Both the position numbers and the translations under genes were made by a program. DNA of 64,000 nt, from the NCBI GenBank assembly GCA_023376005.1, contig CM042141.1, forward strand, positions 99,574,712-99,638,711, given 5' to 3'. This document shows positions 12,065 through 25,601 of this stretch, piece after piece. Under the pieces are notes generated by a model. The model did not search any database. It was not told where the DNA came from and saw only the letters and a program-made list of their open reading frames with translations. Within the stretch, counting starts at the first letter, position 1. Each line of letters opens with the position of its first letter. This DNA comes from Doryteuthis pealeii. Taxonomy: Eukaryota > Mollusca > Cephalopoda > Myopsida > Loliginidae.

Positions 12065-12425
12065 AATGTAAGCCATTGGATGTGATAACTTTGCAAGGAA
12101 AAGGCCATCATGTTGATATTGGATTTGCATATTTAGAACTTAGGCCTTTCTAGATTTAATGCTGAACTGGATTGTGTCAATATTGACTCTGGACTTGATA
12201 CCAATCATTTGTGAGTTAACTGGAACTCAAATCTTTTTCACAAGTTTATTCTCTGTACAACAGGTTTGCCAAAAATATGTTAGGATTAGTTCAGATTTTT
12301 AATTTTAAGAAATATATTTTTAAACAAAAGAAAATAATAATTTTTTTGGTAATATATTTCTAAATAATTCTAAACTTTAAGGCAATAATAACTTTTTTTT
12401 GTCACTGGCTTTACTGAGATTCTGA

Positions 12426-13840
<1,415 letters not shown>

Positions 13841-13915
13841 GTTCGGGAACGACTACGGGTATCATTGGAACGCGTTGCAGTATTAGAAGAAGAGCTATCA
13901 AATGCAAATCAAGAG
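13841..13915 (+). CDS. PPFIA: Liprin-alpha exon W3 (25 codons)
   Basis: Follows TTTCTTATAG and is followed by GTACAC, a weaker donor than at the other exons; phase 0 at both ends. The translation is VRERLRVSLERVAVLEEELS then NANQE. Vertebrate liprin-alpha has VRERLRVALERCSLLEEELG here. It continues the coiled coil directly from W2. Upstream lies a ~930-bp pyrimidine tract, and the intron downstream is 13 kb long. Confidence 0.96.
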
Positions 13916-14656
13916 GTACACTTTTACTTTGAAGTCATTTTTATATTTAAAAAAAAAACAAAACAATTTCAAATGTTTTTATTTTTCAGCTTTTCGGAGA
14001 TTAAAATCATTTACCAAGTCTCTCGGTTGCCTGTTTAGTTTTATCTTAATTGACATAATTCAACAGGATATTTGTTTGTCACAATTTTCTACTATTGATG
14101 ATTTTTTTCATTTTACTTATGTTTCATATAAGTAAAATACTTTCCTTTTTATTTCCTCCTTCTCCTCTTAATCAAATCTTGCCTTATTGAAATAACATTT
14201 TTATTTGTTTCTTACATCAATAAAAATGTTTCCTATCCAGAAAAGCTAACAACCATAGAATTCTTGGAAATTTTATAGGTGAAGTTTTATTTATTTGTAT
14301 ATTTTGATTACCATACATACTGAAGATTTTGCGGTTTGATGCTAAATTCTAAACATAATTGTAGCTCCTTTTTAGTTGAGCACTCTTAACTACTGATACA
14401 TCTCTATTAATATTACCAACTATGCAGAAAATCACGTACAAATATTCATTGAAAATATCTGAATTCCAGCTAAGTACAAGTATAAAATAGAATTCATTAA
14501 AAAAATTGGAAAGAAAAAAAGGATGATGTGGAAAGCTTAATTTTTCATTTAAAAAAATGAGAAGAGAAAAAGAATCAGAAGATTTGGATTTGCAACCAGG
14601 AAATGTCCACAAACAATTGAGACATCGTGATTTTGAAAAAGATATAGTGCACCTGA

Positions 14657-14953
14657 TAAATGAAATAAGCAGAGATGCTGATAGGTACGTGTCCTGCATC
14701 CCTGATGCACAAAAATCTAAAAGGATGCAGTAAAATCATATCCGTGCGTCTCCGTGTTTGTTTGTTTTTTCTTCCCTCACCATTTCAAGCTAACTGTAAA
14801 TACATTTTAATATTTTCTTAGAAATGAATTACACAGGATAGGTTACAAAGCTAGAAGTTAGACAGCTTTAGTTATTTCCCCAGATCATAAATAAAAACCC
14901 TACAATTTATTGAGAAACTTTAGTTGGGACCCATCAAATTTTCCCAGGTACGC
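14657..14953 (+). repeat. Interspersed repeat, inverted relative to 41937-42218
   Basis: GAGATGCTGATAGGTACG, AATCTAAAAGGATGCAGTAAA, CACAGGATAGGTTACAAAG, CCCCAGATCATAAATAAAAA and TTGGGACCCATCAAATTT all recur in reverse complement at 41937-42218 at roughly 80 per cent identity. Class unknown. Confidence 0.85.
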
Positions 14954-15506
14954 ATTCAAAGCAGATATGTGCATCTCAGGACGCATTAAGTCAAAAAGCT
15001 ATCAGAATCACTGAATAAGATTTAGAAAGTTTAGAAATGAATTTCAGAAGAAACTAGATAAAGATAAAAGAAGAATAAATTGTTCACCAATAATTCTTAT
15101 AATGGCTTACAAATCAAGGAATATTTATGAATAATAATTGATAAATATGATTACAAAAAGAAAAAAATGATGTGTCATAAATTTTACAAGAAAGAATCAG
15201 CAGAGATAGAAAAGGGAATGAATATCAAAGCTAAGTGGATAAATTGGAAAAATGCTTTTATAATCCTAAGACCACAAAGATTTTCTGATTTGGAGGCACT
15301 TGTGACATTAAATTTTAAACATATAAATCCATGTATGCTTCTTTATAGATATGTGATGGATGTTGGGAAATTTTTGGGGTTGTATTGGAAGCATGTAAAA
15401 TATCATAAGATTAAAAACAACTCAATATTTATCACTTTGAATTTTATTTTTTATTCCTTATTTTATATTTTTCCATGCTTCCAAGTATAATTTTTAAAAA
15501 ATCTGT

Positions 15507-15542
<36 letters not shown>

Positions 15543-15549
15543 CATATAC

Positions 15550-15610
<61 letters not shown>
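15507..15610. repeat. (CA)n(TA)n compound microsatellite
   Basis: CA run 15507-15530, then TA-rich, then a long pure TA run from 15553. Confidence 0.98.
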
Positions 15611-15613
<3 letters not shown>

Positions 15614-16250
15614 CGGTTACAAGCATTGTCTAAAAAAATTTTGAATTAAAATTTTTACTTTCTTTATAGAGAATTAGATATTTTGAAAAGAAGTGCTATA
15701 ATTAAAATTGAATCCATTTCCATATCTCTTTAAAAATCATATTTTTCTCTTTATCTCATAAGATTTACATAACTCATTGGATCCATTGATTGTACATGTG
15801 TGTTACTTAATGTAACAATTTAGCCAAATTATAGCATTGTTCCTAAGAGTTTGCAACTAATTATTTTCTTGGTGGTCTCACAGTTAAGGTAATTAAAATT
15901 ATGTTATATGAATTATTGTCAGTTGATTCATAAAGATAGCCTTATCAAGTTTGAAAATATCTTCATGCATAGCAATCATTGCAGTGAGACTTCCATTATG
16001 ATATTATAAACATAATTAACTCTTTCACAGTCAGATAATTTTTTTAAAATCCTTGTAGAGTGGGTGAATTATTTTTATAAAATTTATGAAATAGAGGGTA
16101 TGTCCAAACAAATCAATTAATCATATATAAAAACAAAAACAAACAAAACCTAATTTGATCAGCAATTGTTGAAATTTCAATTGTACAATAGGATGAAAAC
16201 ATAAAGCACTCTGTTTTAATTATATTTTGCAAAACAACCTTTTCACAATC

Positions 16251-16376
16251 TTAGGCCACATTTCGATCTCCTAGTGATTTTTCTATATATTAACATTGAA
16301 TTGGTCAATAAGCAGCCTTACATTGAGTTGCTGTTAAAAAATGACAAAAATGTCACTCCGCCTGTAAACGGGTTAA
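16251..16376 (+). repeat. Interspersed repeat (CAATAAGCAGCC family)
   Basis: TGGTCAATAAGCAGCC, TTACATTGAGTTGCTG, AAATGTCACTCCGCCTGTAA and GGGTTAAA. Also at 44195-44313 and 60480-60655. Confidence 0.75.
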
Positions 16377-16429
16377 ATATAGCTAAAATAATTCTATGCA
16401 TAATGGTAAGACATTTAACTAGATATAGC

Positions 16430-16875
16430 TATTTCAATCACATAGTAATATAGCTATTTCAATCATTCATAACACTTATAGTAATATAGCTATTTCAATC
16501 ATTCATAACACTTATAGTAATATAGCTATTTCAATCATTCATAACACTTATAGTAATATAGCTATTTCAATCATTCATAACACTTATAGTAATATAGCTA
16601 TTTCAATCATTCATAACACTTATAGTAATATAGCTATTTCAATCATTCATAACACTTATATATAGCTATTTCAATCATTCATAATATAGCTATTTCAATC
16701 ATTCATAACACTTATAGTAATATAGCAATCATTCATAACACTTATAGTAATATAGCTATTTCAATCATTCATAACACTTATAGTAATATAGCTATTTCAA
16801 TCATTCATAACACTTATAGTAATATAGCTATTTCAATCATTCATAACACTTATAGTAATATAGCTATTTCAATAA
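16430..16875 (+). repeat. 36-bp minisatellite, ~12 copies
   Basis: Tandem units built on TATAGCTATTTCAATCATTC followed by ATAACACTTATAGTAA. Copies are near identical, with some deletions (about 16655-16735), indicating recent expansion or homogenisation. Confidence 0.95.
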
Positions 16876-16980
16876 TTAGTATTTAAATACATAGCAATCA
16901 TTGCAAAAATGAAATAATATTCTAAATTGAAAAACAGTTAGTCTCAACAATTAAGCAAATTCTCATCTTATATTTGAATA

Positions 16981-17226
16981 GGGTCAGTTTATCTCAATCG
17001 GTAGAGCGTCTGAGTAGGAACCACAAGGTTCTGGGTTTGATACTGGCCCAACTCAGCGTATGAGTAGCACAGGAATCTGTGCAGTAAACTAAGGAGCTCA
17101 TGGTAGGTGTGGCGCTCCGCCTTAGATGCCAAAAATAATCTCCTTGGTCTAGCGCTAGTGAAAAGGAGATAGATTCCTTCACTGTCTGGCTTATACTGAC
17201 AATAGGCTACCCTGATGACTTTACTT
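16981..17226 (+). mobile_element. tRNA-derived SINE, family A (full length)
   Basis: tRNA-like head GTTTATCTCAATCGGTAGAG, AGGAACCACAAGGTTCTGGG, GTTTGATACTGGCCC; body GTAGGTGTGGCGCTCCGC; tail CTCCTTGGTCTAGCGCTAGT, TGATGACTTTACTT. Confidence 0.9.
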
Positions 17227-17555
17227 TTATATTTGAATCTACTAAATGTAGTGATGAATATATATGTTAATTTTAACTCTAACTTACCTGTGAATCATTC
17301 AACCAATTGGAATCATATTAGAAAAGAGTAAAACATTTAACATCGATGGAAATAATGATGTGACTATTTTGTGTTCAAGGTTTTTAAGAATAGTCAAATT
17401 TTCACTTAAAAAACTTTTAATTTGGTAAATTTGGACAGTGTAATTTGGTTTGTGAGTTTTAAAAGAAACCAAAAGTACCAGTCCTGTCATTATATAAGGA
17501 AAATGGAAGCACCGATTCCGCCATTTATTATTTGTCGATAAAAGGTAGTAGAACT

Positions 17556-17559
<4 letters not shown>

Positions 17560-17621
<62 letters not shown>
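17560..17621 (+). repeat. (CT)n microsatellite
   Basis: About 31 uninterrupted TC dinucleotides. Confidence 0.98.
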
Positions 17622-17625
<4 letters not shown>

Positions 17626-17927
17626 TTTATTACAGTTACCATCCTGATCAATTGTGACAGACAGCATCATCCAGATTTGGAAACATTGTGCATGTGATAG
17701 GTCAATAACTTACTGAGTCAGCAAATGCATTCCATTGAAACATTAGAATTTTGTAGATTGCCTTGAATTTCTTCTTTTTTTCATTGTTGATAGATACTTC
17801 ACTATGTTATATTTTGTCCATTTTATAGCTTTTGTCCATTTCAATTCCTCTACCTTTATTGTGATCTTTTACAATATTAGTTTGTAAATTGTAAATTTCA
17901 GGTTATCATGTCCACTATTTTAGAGGG

Positions 17928-18178
17928 GGGGGTCCATGGTGTAATGGCTAATGTGCTGGACAGCGACATCATAATAAGCTCAGTTCAAACTCCAGTTGCG
18001 CTATTATGTTTACTTTCGGACTAATACCCTTGGGAAAGGTATGAACCCTTTCTCATCCCACTCCAGCTATACGTTAAATAGTACCACTAGTTCTTCTACA
18101 AAGATGGCTTTAGCATTGAATAACCCATGAAGATTGATATGCCATTAAAAAAAAAAAACCTCAAAAGAAAACAAACCA
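17928..18178 (+). mobile_element. tRNA-derived SINE, TGATATGCCATTAAA tail
   Basis: Head GTCCATGGTGTAATGGCTAA (A-box-like), CAGTTCAAACTCCAGTTGCG (B-box), CGCTATTATGTTTAC, CTTGGGAAAGGTATGAACC, GTTAAATAGTACCACTAG, GATTGATATGCCATTAAA. Confidence 0.88.
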
Positions 18179-18284
18179 CTTTTCCAAGAGGGCCCATATG
18201 ATATGCAGAATATATTTTACTGACAACATGATAGGTCTTCTTCTTCTTCCATAGAGAAGGTGATATTTATCCACTTTACAGATT

Positions 18285-18490
18285 AGGGCCAGTTTAACTC
18301 AGTCGGTAGAGTGTCCCAATAGGAACCACAAGGTTCCTGGTTCGATACCGGCCCTCACCAACTTAGCATATGAGTAGCACAAGGATCTGTGTGGTAAAGT
18401 AAGTGTAGCGCTCCACCTCAGATGCTAAAACGATCTCCTTGGTCTAGCTGGCTGATACTGACTTTAGGCCACCCTGACAACTTTATTTTT
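18285..18490 (+). mobile_element. tRNA-derived SINE, family A
   Basis: GGGCCAGTTTAACTCAGTCG, GTAGAG, GGAACCACAAGGTTCCTGG, TTCGATACCGGCCC; body shortened; tail GATCTCCTTGGTCTAGC, CCACCCTGACAAC. Confidence 0.9.
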
Positions 18491-19373
18491 ACTTTACTTA
18501 CAAATACAGATTATAGCATCTGGCTGAGCGTTTATTGTAGGCTTTTAATTTAGTTCACCCAATGATGATTGAACTCACTACTCAGTAGTAATGACTTGAG
18601 AGACTGACTTGTTAACTAGTATTGTCTAATTTTAAATAAAAATAAATTAGATCTGGCAAATCTGATTGCTTAAGCTGTGACTCATTTTAAATTGTCATTG
18701 TTCATAATGATCTCTAGATTCCCAAAAGATTCAGTAAACACTATAAGCACTTTTCAAAAGTCTCTCACTCTCAGAAAGAATGTTTGATCCAGAAGGCTAA
18801 AATTTCTCCTTTGCCTCTGCTAGTGGACATCATAGATTATTTTTCTTTTTATTTAAAAAACAATGTTGGGATTTTAATCATTAAAACTCATCAAGTGTCA
18901 AATAATGTTATGGACATTTTGTTGTGTAAATACTTAGCCACAAAGTGGTTGTGGTACAAAAGAAACAGCGAATGGAAAATTAAAAGTATACCAAAACAAC
19001 ACTAAGATCCATCTGTCACAGGACACAGTCAGTGTTAGAATAAAATATTCGCCTTTGCAAAATAGACCAAAACTGATACACTAACGGTCAACATATTTAT
19101 AGGCGAAGTTGTCGGCTTAGAAGCCATTTTTAGCTGGACGCAAGAAGTGCTGACCACCTATGTTGAATGCAGGCTGAAACATGATCAATCTCTGACAGGT
19201 CACTCTCAGAGGGCGCATGTTGTTACTCTATTTTAATGGCACAGATATGTTCAGAAATATAGAACCTTTTTTGTGAATTTCTAATCTACTTAAAAGATGT
19301 TAAACATTTGAACTGATAGAAAATTGCATTCAGCAAAAAAAGGGTAAACATTGAAGATTTTGAAATGTTTGCC

Positions 19374-19485
19374 GGAGGATTGCTACCGGGCGACCTGTGG
19401 GTGGAGCGGAGGATTGCTACCGGGCGACCTGTGGGTGGAGCGGAGGATTGCTACCGGGCGACCTGTGGGTGGAGCGGAGGATTGG
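19374..19485 (+). repeat. 34-bp GC-rich tandem repeat, 3.3 copies
   Basis: Three identical 34-bp units starting GGAGGATTGCTACCGGGCGA and ending CCTGTGGGTGGAGC, then a partial GGAGGATTGG. About two thirds G+C in a very AT-rich setting. It interrupts flanks that resemble each other (CATTGAAGATTTTGAAAT before, CATTGAGGATCTTGAAAAT after). Confidence 0.95.
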
Positions 19486-20925
19486 ATGTAATCTGAGAGA
19501 GAAGCAGAGGAATTTAAAATTGTAATGAGCAAAATGTGGATAGACATTGAGGATCTTGAAAATATATGTTATCAGGGGAGAAGACGAATGCCAGGTTGCA
19601 ATCAGCAAATAATGGTTCATATTTTCAATCTCCCAACCAGTGCAGTGTATTATTTCATTTTTTTTTTTTCTCCACTTATTCTGATAATTTTCAGTAAGTG
19701 TTTTTTGTTTTAAGGAGTCTCAATTTTATTTTAAATGATGCCCATTGGATTTTTTTTAATTTCTTTTTTTTAAAGGTTTGTGTTGATTTTGAGGATAACT
19801 ATTTTAAATCTTGTTTTTATTTCAGATAAACTTCTAACAATTTTATCATTTGAAAATGAATGAATGACATTTTTAGTTTCATTCATTGGTTTTTCTTAAG
19901 CAGAATTTTCAATTATTTCACTAGTAAAATTTTATATTCAGATACTTTAGAGATATACTCTAAAAACAAGTACAGTCTGGTTGTATGCCAAAAATGAACA
20001 CTATAAGCTGCAAGTTTCAAACTTTTAATCATTTATAATTTAAAAAATGAACATAAGTTTTTTTTACTTTTATTTTAAAACCCAATTCGATGATAAAACA
20101 TAAGTTATCAGAATTGAGATAATTCAAATCTTTAACATAGACAAATCAATGTCATTACCTTTGACATTGCCAACAAATCTGATTGTTATCTAAAATAGAT
20201 ATATATAAAAAAAGAGAATAGATTGTTACTACAATTTATTTCATAAAGACATTTATAGTCAATTTTAATGCTCTATTTAGATAGAACACTTGTCTGTGCT
20301 GTTAAAACATTTAACGCTAGACTTTAAACTATGAAAAAATATTAAGTTTACTTGCTCCAAATTACTTTCATGGTTCAGCTGTTTTAGATAATTTAAATTT
20401 TAATCTATCTATTGTAGGACTTGGTTTTTATTACAAAATATTCTACGAATTTGAATCTGATAGCCACAGCTCAGTTAGGGTTGGGCTTAACTATTTTAAA
20501 GTATATTTATTGAAACAAGAAACAATCTTTTTTATTTTTTTATCATAAACAGAAATCAAATAAAAACATGATTAATCTAAAAGTTGAATATATTATCTGA
20601 TTTTTATAAATTATAAGAATTTAACTATTTGATTTAAACTATTAGATTTTATAAACTATAAGAATTGCTGACATCATCACACACACACCAAACCAACAAT
20701 GATATAACTTATACTGTTTCTTGATGATTTTAATAACAAAATAAGAGTGGAGATGATATCTTCATATTGTAATTGATAAAGGTAATTTTTACAAATCACT
20801 CTGTTTTTACATTTTATATAGAATTTCTTTTTTCTTTCCTAAAATGTATGTAATTCCTTATCAGTCTTATTATTTTCATTATTATTAAACAATTATAAAT
20901 TGTTTTGTCTGAGACAAAAACCCAG

Positions 20926-21081
20926 GGACAGGTTTTGCTTAATCTATAAAGCATCTGTGTAGGAACCACAAGGTGTCTGTGTTCTGATACTGGCCCTTGC
21001 CAACTCAGCATGAGTAGCACTTGGATCTGTGTGGTAAAGTGGAGAGCTGATGGTAGGTGTGGCGCTCCACATCAGATGTAA
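20926..21081 (+). mobile_element. tRNA-derived SINE, family A (3' truncated)
   Basis: AGGAACCACAAGGTGTCTG, CTGATACTGGCCCTTGCC and GGTAGGTGTGGCGCTCCAC; stops before the CTCCTTGGTCTAG tail. Confidence 0.85.
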
Positions 21082-21149
21082 AAAGTTATTCAACTATGTC
21101 TATTATTGAGTTATATCTCGGTTTTATTCAATAATGGCCCATAATTTCA

Positions 21150-21248
21150 CTGTTTGGACTCCAGTCGCGCTATTATGTTCACTTTTGGGCTAATACCCTT
21201 GGGAAAGGTATGAAACGCAATCTCTCCAGCTATGGATTAAATAGTACA
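21150..21248 (+). mobile_element. Internal fragment of the same SINE type
   Basis: GGACTCCAGTCGCGCTATTA, GGGCTAATACCCTTGGGAAA and GGATTAAATAGTAC. Confidence 0.8.
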
Positions 21249-22409
21249 AGTACAGTTATACAATGATGCTATTAAACAAATTTTGCCTTTTCATTTGTTC
21301 TTTTAATGAAAACTTTAATTGGTGATATTCTCTTTAAATTCAATATATAAAAGTTGTTTGCTCTTAAATTATATTGCTTAGATATATATTTTCAATTTCT
21401 AGATTCTTTGTAAACAGCACTATAAATGGTATCACCATTTACTACTGAAGACTACTCTAATTTTCATTGAATTAAATAATCACATGACTATTAATAGTTT
21501 CATTTGATAATCACATGACCATTAATTTAATTTCTCCTCATAAGCCATGTAACAAATGCACTTTTCTGTGCATTTAAGTAAAATCTCAATAGTAATTCTC
21601 AATAAAGCAAAATTTTCTAATAGATAATTAAACAAAATAATAATGTAGAGCATAATAGAATTAAATATATATTTTTGATTTATCAAATTAGAACCTTTTA
21701 AATTTAGGTTTTATTATTCAGACTTGCAAAGTAAGATTTATTTTAAACGAGTTATTGTTTTATTGATAGTAATAAATAAATGAATACAAAATAATGCTTC
21801 ATTAAGAGTGCATCAGTTCACCATTCTTGTAAAAATTGTATATTTTATTGTTTATTTAAACCAAAATTGAAACCCTGTTCATGTTCAAGCAGTCCAGTTA
21901 ATTTGGGAATTTTGGGTGTTAGTAATTTTTTTTTTTTTTAGTTTTTTTTTTTTCTTTTTCTTTTTTTTTTCTTTTCAATTGTGTATATTTTTTTAAAGTA
22001 TTGTTTTATTAAAGTATTGTTTTTTTTTTTTTTAATTTTTTTTTTTTTAGTTTTTTTATAGAAGAAATGTTTATTTTTTATTATTTTATGATAGAAATTA
22101 ACAGCCCTCTATTAGAATTAGTTGTTTGATAATTTTTAGTACTATTTGTTGATCAATCTAAGATTTCACTGGCCTTCACAGAACATAGCACAGTTATCTT
22201 TTTTCATTTTTTTTTTTTTTTTTTTTTTTCTTTTAAAATTTTTTTATGTAACTGTAAATTTAATTTACTGTTTGTATAGTTATAGGCTTTTTTTTTCTTT
22301 CTATCTCCTTTAGAATATTTTTCTAATATGAGTTTTTGGGATTTGGGACATTTAAAAAAAATTTTTTTCACTTTTTATTGTTGTTAACTAAGTTTAGTTT
22401 AGCAAAAGG

Positions 22410-22487
22410 CCAGAAGTATACAGCACCCAGTGAGAATCATACTCACTAGCAATGGTCTGCTAGCCCAACTCTCTAACCATTACACCA
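22410..22487 (-). mobile_element. tRNA-like SINE head fragment
   Basis: In reverse: GTGTGGTGTAATGGTTAGAG (A-box-like), then a TGAGTATGATTCTCACTGGG segment in place of a B box. A similar fragment lies near 49050-49150. Confidence 0.6.
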
Positions 22488-22671
22488 CACAATATTTACA
22501 TCTTATAATTCTACATTCAAGAAAGTGTAGATGAGTATCAGTTTGAAAGAGCTATTGATTCTTCAAGATTTAATTCAAAGATGAGGTTTTAAATAGAACT
22601 GAAATTGGGCATGGAATTAGGATGAAATCTGACTGTTTTGGAAGAGCATTTTCTTAGAAAAGATTTTACAT

Positions 22672-22710
<39 letters not shown>

Positions 22711-23065
22711 CACATTTATGTGAAGTTCAGTATGCCAACTAAGGAAGATAAATGCCTTTTTTTTTTTCTTTTTCTTTTTTTCCCCCTCATTTTTTGTGCA
22801 TCATAGAGTTTGGATTTATAACTTGATTTTTTGCTCTTTCTTTTTTGTCCAATTTTAGATATTTTAAGTATTATAAACTGCAATTATGGCTTGATCTGGT
22901 TGAGGCAATTTCATTTGTTGAGCTCATTGAATTAGACAAGTGATTTTACTTGTTAGTCTTTTCTGCTCAATGTTCACAATGAGTTTGCTGTGTTAAACTG
23001 CTGCTATTAAGAGCCATTTATATATATATATATATATATTATTTTTTTAAATTTTATTTTTTTCA

Positions 23066-23272
23066 AGCAGGTTTTGTTAAAACCAGAGAATATTTCTTCT
23101 TAATAATTTTCAGGTGTAAATGTTCAAGTCTTCTTGTTTTCCGTGTGTCAGGATTCAGATGGTATAAAATGTCCCATATTTTTTACCCAGACACAAAATT
23201 TCACTGCTCGTTTTCAGGGGGATTATTGATTTTAATGATTGTTTGGTGCAAGTTTTATTTGTTTGAAAGTTT

Positions 23273-23312
<40 letters not shown>

Positions 23313-23494
23313 GTCACTACAACCAATAATCCCCCTGTGGACAATTAGTGAAATGATTAAAAGTACTTGGGTAAAAAATATGGGACATTTTCTCTATCAT
23401 CTAGATCCCATGTACAGAAAACAAGACTTGACCGTCTAAACTTGAAAATTACAGAAGAAATATTATTCCGTAGTTTTTAATAAAAACCTGCTGC
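23066..23494. mobile_element. Fold-back MITE (~430 bp) with central poly-A
   Basis: Left end GCAGGTTTTGTTAAAACC matches the complement of right end TTTTAATAAAAACCTGC. The arms continue through AATATTTCTTCT, TCAAGTCTT, AAATGTCCCATATTTTTTAC and CAGGGGGATTATTG. The centre is an A33 run (23277-23309). No coding frame of its own. Confidence 0.85.
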
Positions 23495-23588
23495 CAAAAT
23501 GCACACACTATATATATATAGGGTAGCATATGTGCAGTCAACAGCACTTGGTGACTGTCATTTTCTCACCTATGCAGTCATATATAAG

Positions 23589-23638
<50 letters not shown>

Positions 23639-23684
23639 TGTTTCAAAATATAATTTTGTAATCTAATTATTTGACCAATTTTCT

Positions 23685-23860
23685 TTCAAATGATCTCAAA
23701 TTTTAACAGCATGTGTAGAAGCCACTCCAAATTCTGTTTAAACACTTTTTTCTTTTTGATGATACTTCTTTATCTGAAAAGAAAAACAAAAAACATTGAA
23801 TATGGAATTTTGAGTTGTTTCTACATATGCTGTTAGAATTTTAGATCATTTAATGGCACT
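23685..23860. repeat. Fold-back repeat
   Basis: Left ATGATCTCAAATTTTAACAG pairs with right CTGTTAGAATTTTAGATCAT, continuing with TGTGTAGAA/TTTCTACATA; arms about 60 bp. Confidence 0.8.
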
Positions 23861-24377
23861 TGTTCGTTGTTAGTTTCTTGCCTATGCAATAATCAAACCA
23901 AGTTATTTTAAACAATTAAGTAATAAGGTAAAATATATATACTTTGGTATGAATATATATTTTTCCTTATTTAGCTGGTATTCTCTTGATTCTTTCAAGA
24001 ATGTTAAAATAGTAAGGTAACATTAGTATGATAGGATTTAATTAGTAGATAAGTATAGGTTTGTTTATATATCCTTCTACTTTTAAATATTTTGTCAATC
24101 CTTATATTTGCTTAAGATTCCCACGGGCAGATTTAAGTAGCTTTAACATTTTATATACTTCTTTAATCGTCTTTTTTAGAAGTCAATTTCTTTCAGGAAT
24201 TCTTTTGTAAATGCCATTTTATTGTCAAATGTTATACTTCCAGTCACAAACAGTATTTAACTATTTTATAATGCTAAGTTTTATTGGGTGGCCCTAAACT
24301 TTGTTCAGTTTATTAAGCGAAAAAATAGGGCAATTTTTCATGTTAGCTTTATTAAGCAATATATCTACTCTTCTATT

Positions 24378-24645
24378 GGAGGCACTTGTGCTGTAATGGT
24401 TATTGTCATAGGAAATGTACTTGGCGACCCGAGTTCAAATCCTGGACAAGGCCATTTGCATTTAAGTGATAATACCCTTTGGAAAGGTATGCATCCAACT
24501 ATTCTAGGGCAGACTGGGCTATTTACTCTTGGTTAAGCAACCAGTCTCGGAGAAGGAAAACTCTGAATTCAAACCTCCTAAACTCTGCTCAAGAAATTGA
24601 CCATGTATCGCATCCTGCTTATGCAGAGGGGCTGGTAAAATGTTC
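24378..24645 (+). mobile_element. Full-length family B tRNA-derived SINE
   Basis: GGAGGCACTTGTGCTGTAAT, GGTTATTGTCATAGGAAATG, CGAGTTCAAATCCTGGACAA, TTGGAAAGGTATGCATCC, GGGCAGACTGGGC, AAAACTCTGAATTCAAACC and CGCATCCTGCTTATGCAGAG; followed by CA/TA repeats. Confidence 0.9.
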
Positions 24646-25059
24646 CATACATACACACACATATATATATATATATATTCTTCGATTCCATCTTCATAAT
24701 CCTATCTTTCTGAGCCTAAAAAAATACTCTGTGCTTTTTGTTGTCCTCTAGGGAATCAACTTTAAAAAAAAAAAAAAAAAAAAAAATCTATGAAGAGAAT
24801 TCTGTAAAATTTAAAATAATAGATTACCATTTATCTAGCTAACGTTTCCTATTAAAGCTGTTACAATTTTTTTCTTCTTTCCTTTGCCTTATCACCATAG
24901 AAACATATGTGGCCTAGCATAATCCCATTGAATAATAAACTCATTCTCTTGACTAATTTTGGGTGATTTTTGTTTATTGATTGCTGCCTTTAGTTGAATC
25001 TAATTGGGAGCAGTACTTGTTTGAATTGATCATTTAATCGTTCATTAGGATCTCATAGA

Positions 25060-25601
25060 GGACTGCCACTCAAACCCACCATGTACACAGCATCCCCTTC
25101 TTTGGATGAAGATCAGTCTTTGGTCTGTTTACTGGTGGTTCATCTTGCTTGACCCATGATCTCTTTGCTTTTCACGATGTTATAAAATATCCACATCACA
25201 ATTTGCAACATTTTAAAAATTATATTTAGATATCAAATCACACATGGAAATGTGGTCCAGTAACTTTTTGTAGAAGCTATATAACAAAGCGATTTAACAT
25301 AACCAAGCTGTTACAAATGATTATCAGCATTTGATTTGGATATTTTGATTACATTGGCTACATCTTCCTGTGTCCTATAATGTTGCTTATTCTCATTTAA
25401 TGTCTTGATTTGATTGCTATCGACCTCGACTGGTTTACCCAAATTTAGCGTATTAATCAGCGAGAAATCTCCAGCATGAAACTTTGCTAACCTCATTTGA
25501 TGCATTTGATCCTTCATAGAACTTTCTCTATAAACTGCATAAATCATTTTTTGCATTTGAGCATCATCTTCACCTTTCATAAAAATACTAGGGTGAGTCA
25601 A
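25060..25601 (-). pseudogene. Mariner-type transposase relic
   Basis: A 96-codon frame (25601-25311) gives GEDDAQMQKMIYAVYRESSM, LAKFHAGDFSLINTLNLGKP and VEVDSNQIKTLNENKQHYRT, the N-terminal helix-turn-helix of a mariner transposase (family pattern F--GDFSL-D-PRSGRP-EVD). Further on the - strand, about 25180-25065 reads QDEPPVNRPKTDLHPKKGML CTWW, the region after the second catalytic Asp. The middle, with the first catalytic Asp box, is deleted. At the 5' side the frame runs into AGGGTGAGTCAAAAGTTTT (complement), a mariner-like terminus, so the N-terminus may be replaced by another element. Confidence 0.8.

Noticed and set aside
14349..14699. 116-codon reverse open frame
   Set aside because: No domain recognised; overlaps a dispersed repeat at its edge and has no supporting structure.
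15167..15490. 107-codon open frame
   Set aside because: AT-rich codons, C-terminal Phe/Ile run from T-rich DNA, no homology recognised, inside an intron.
16430..16875. CRISPR-like array of repeats
   Set aside because: Units are head-to-tail without unique spacers, in animal DNA; a minisatellite.
18784..19005. 73-codon open frame
   Set aside because: No recognisable domain, no splice context and no start or composition signal; length is expected by chance.
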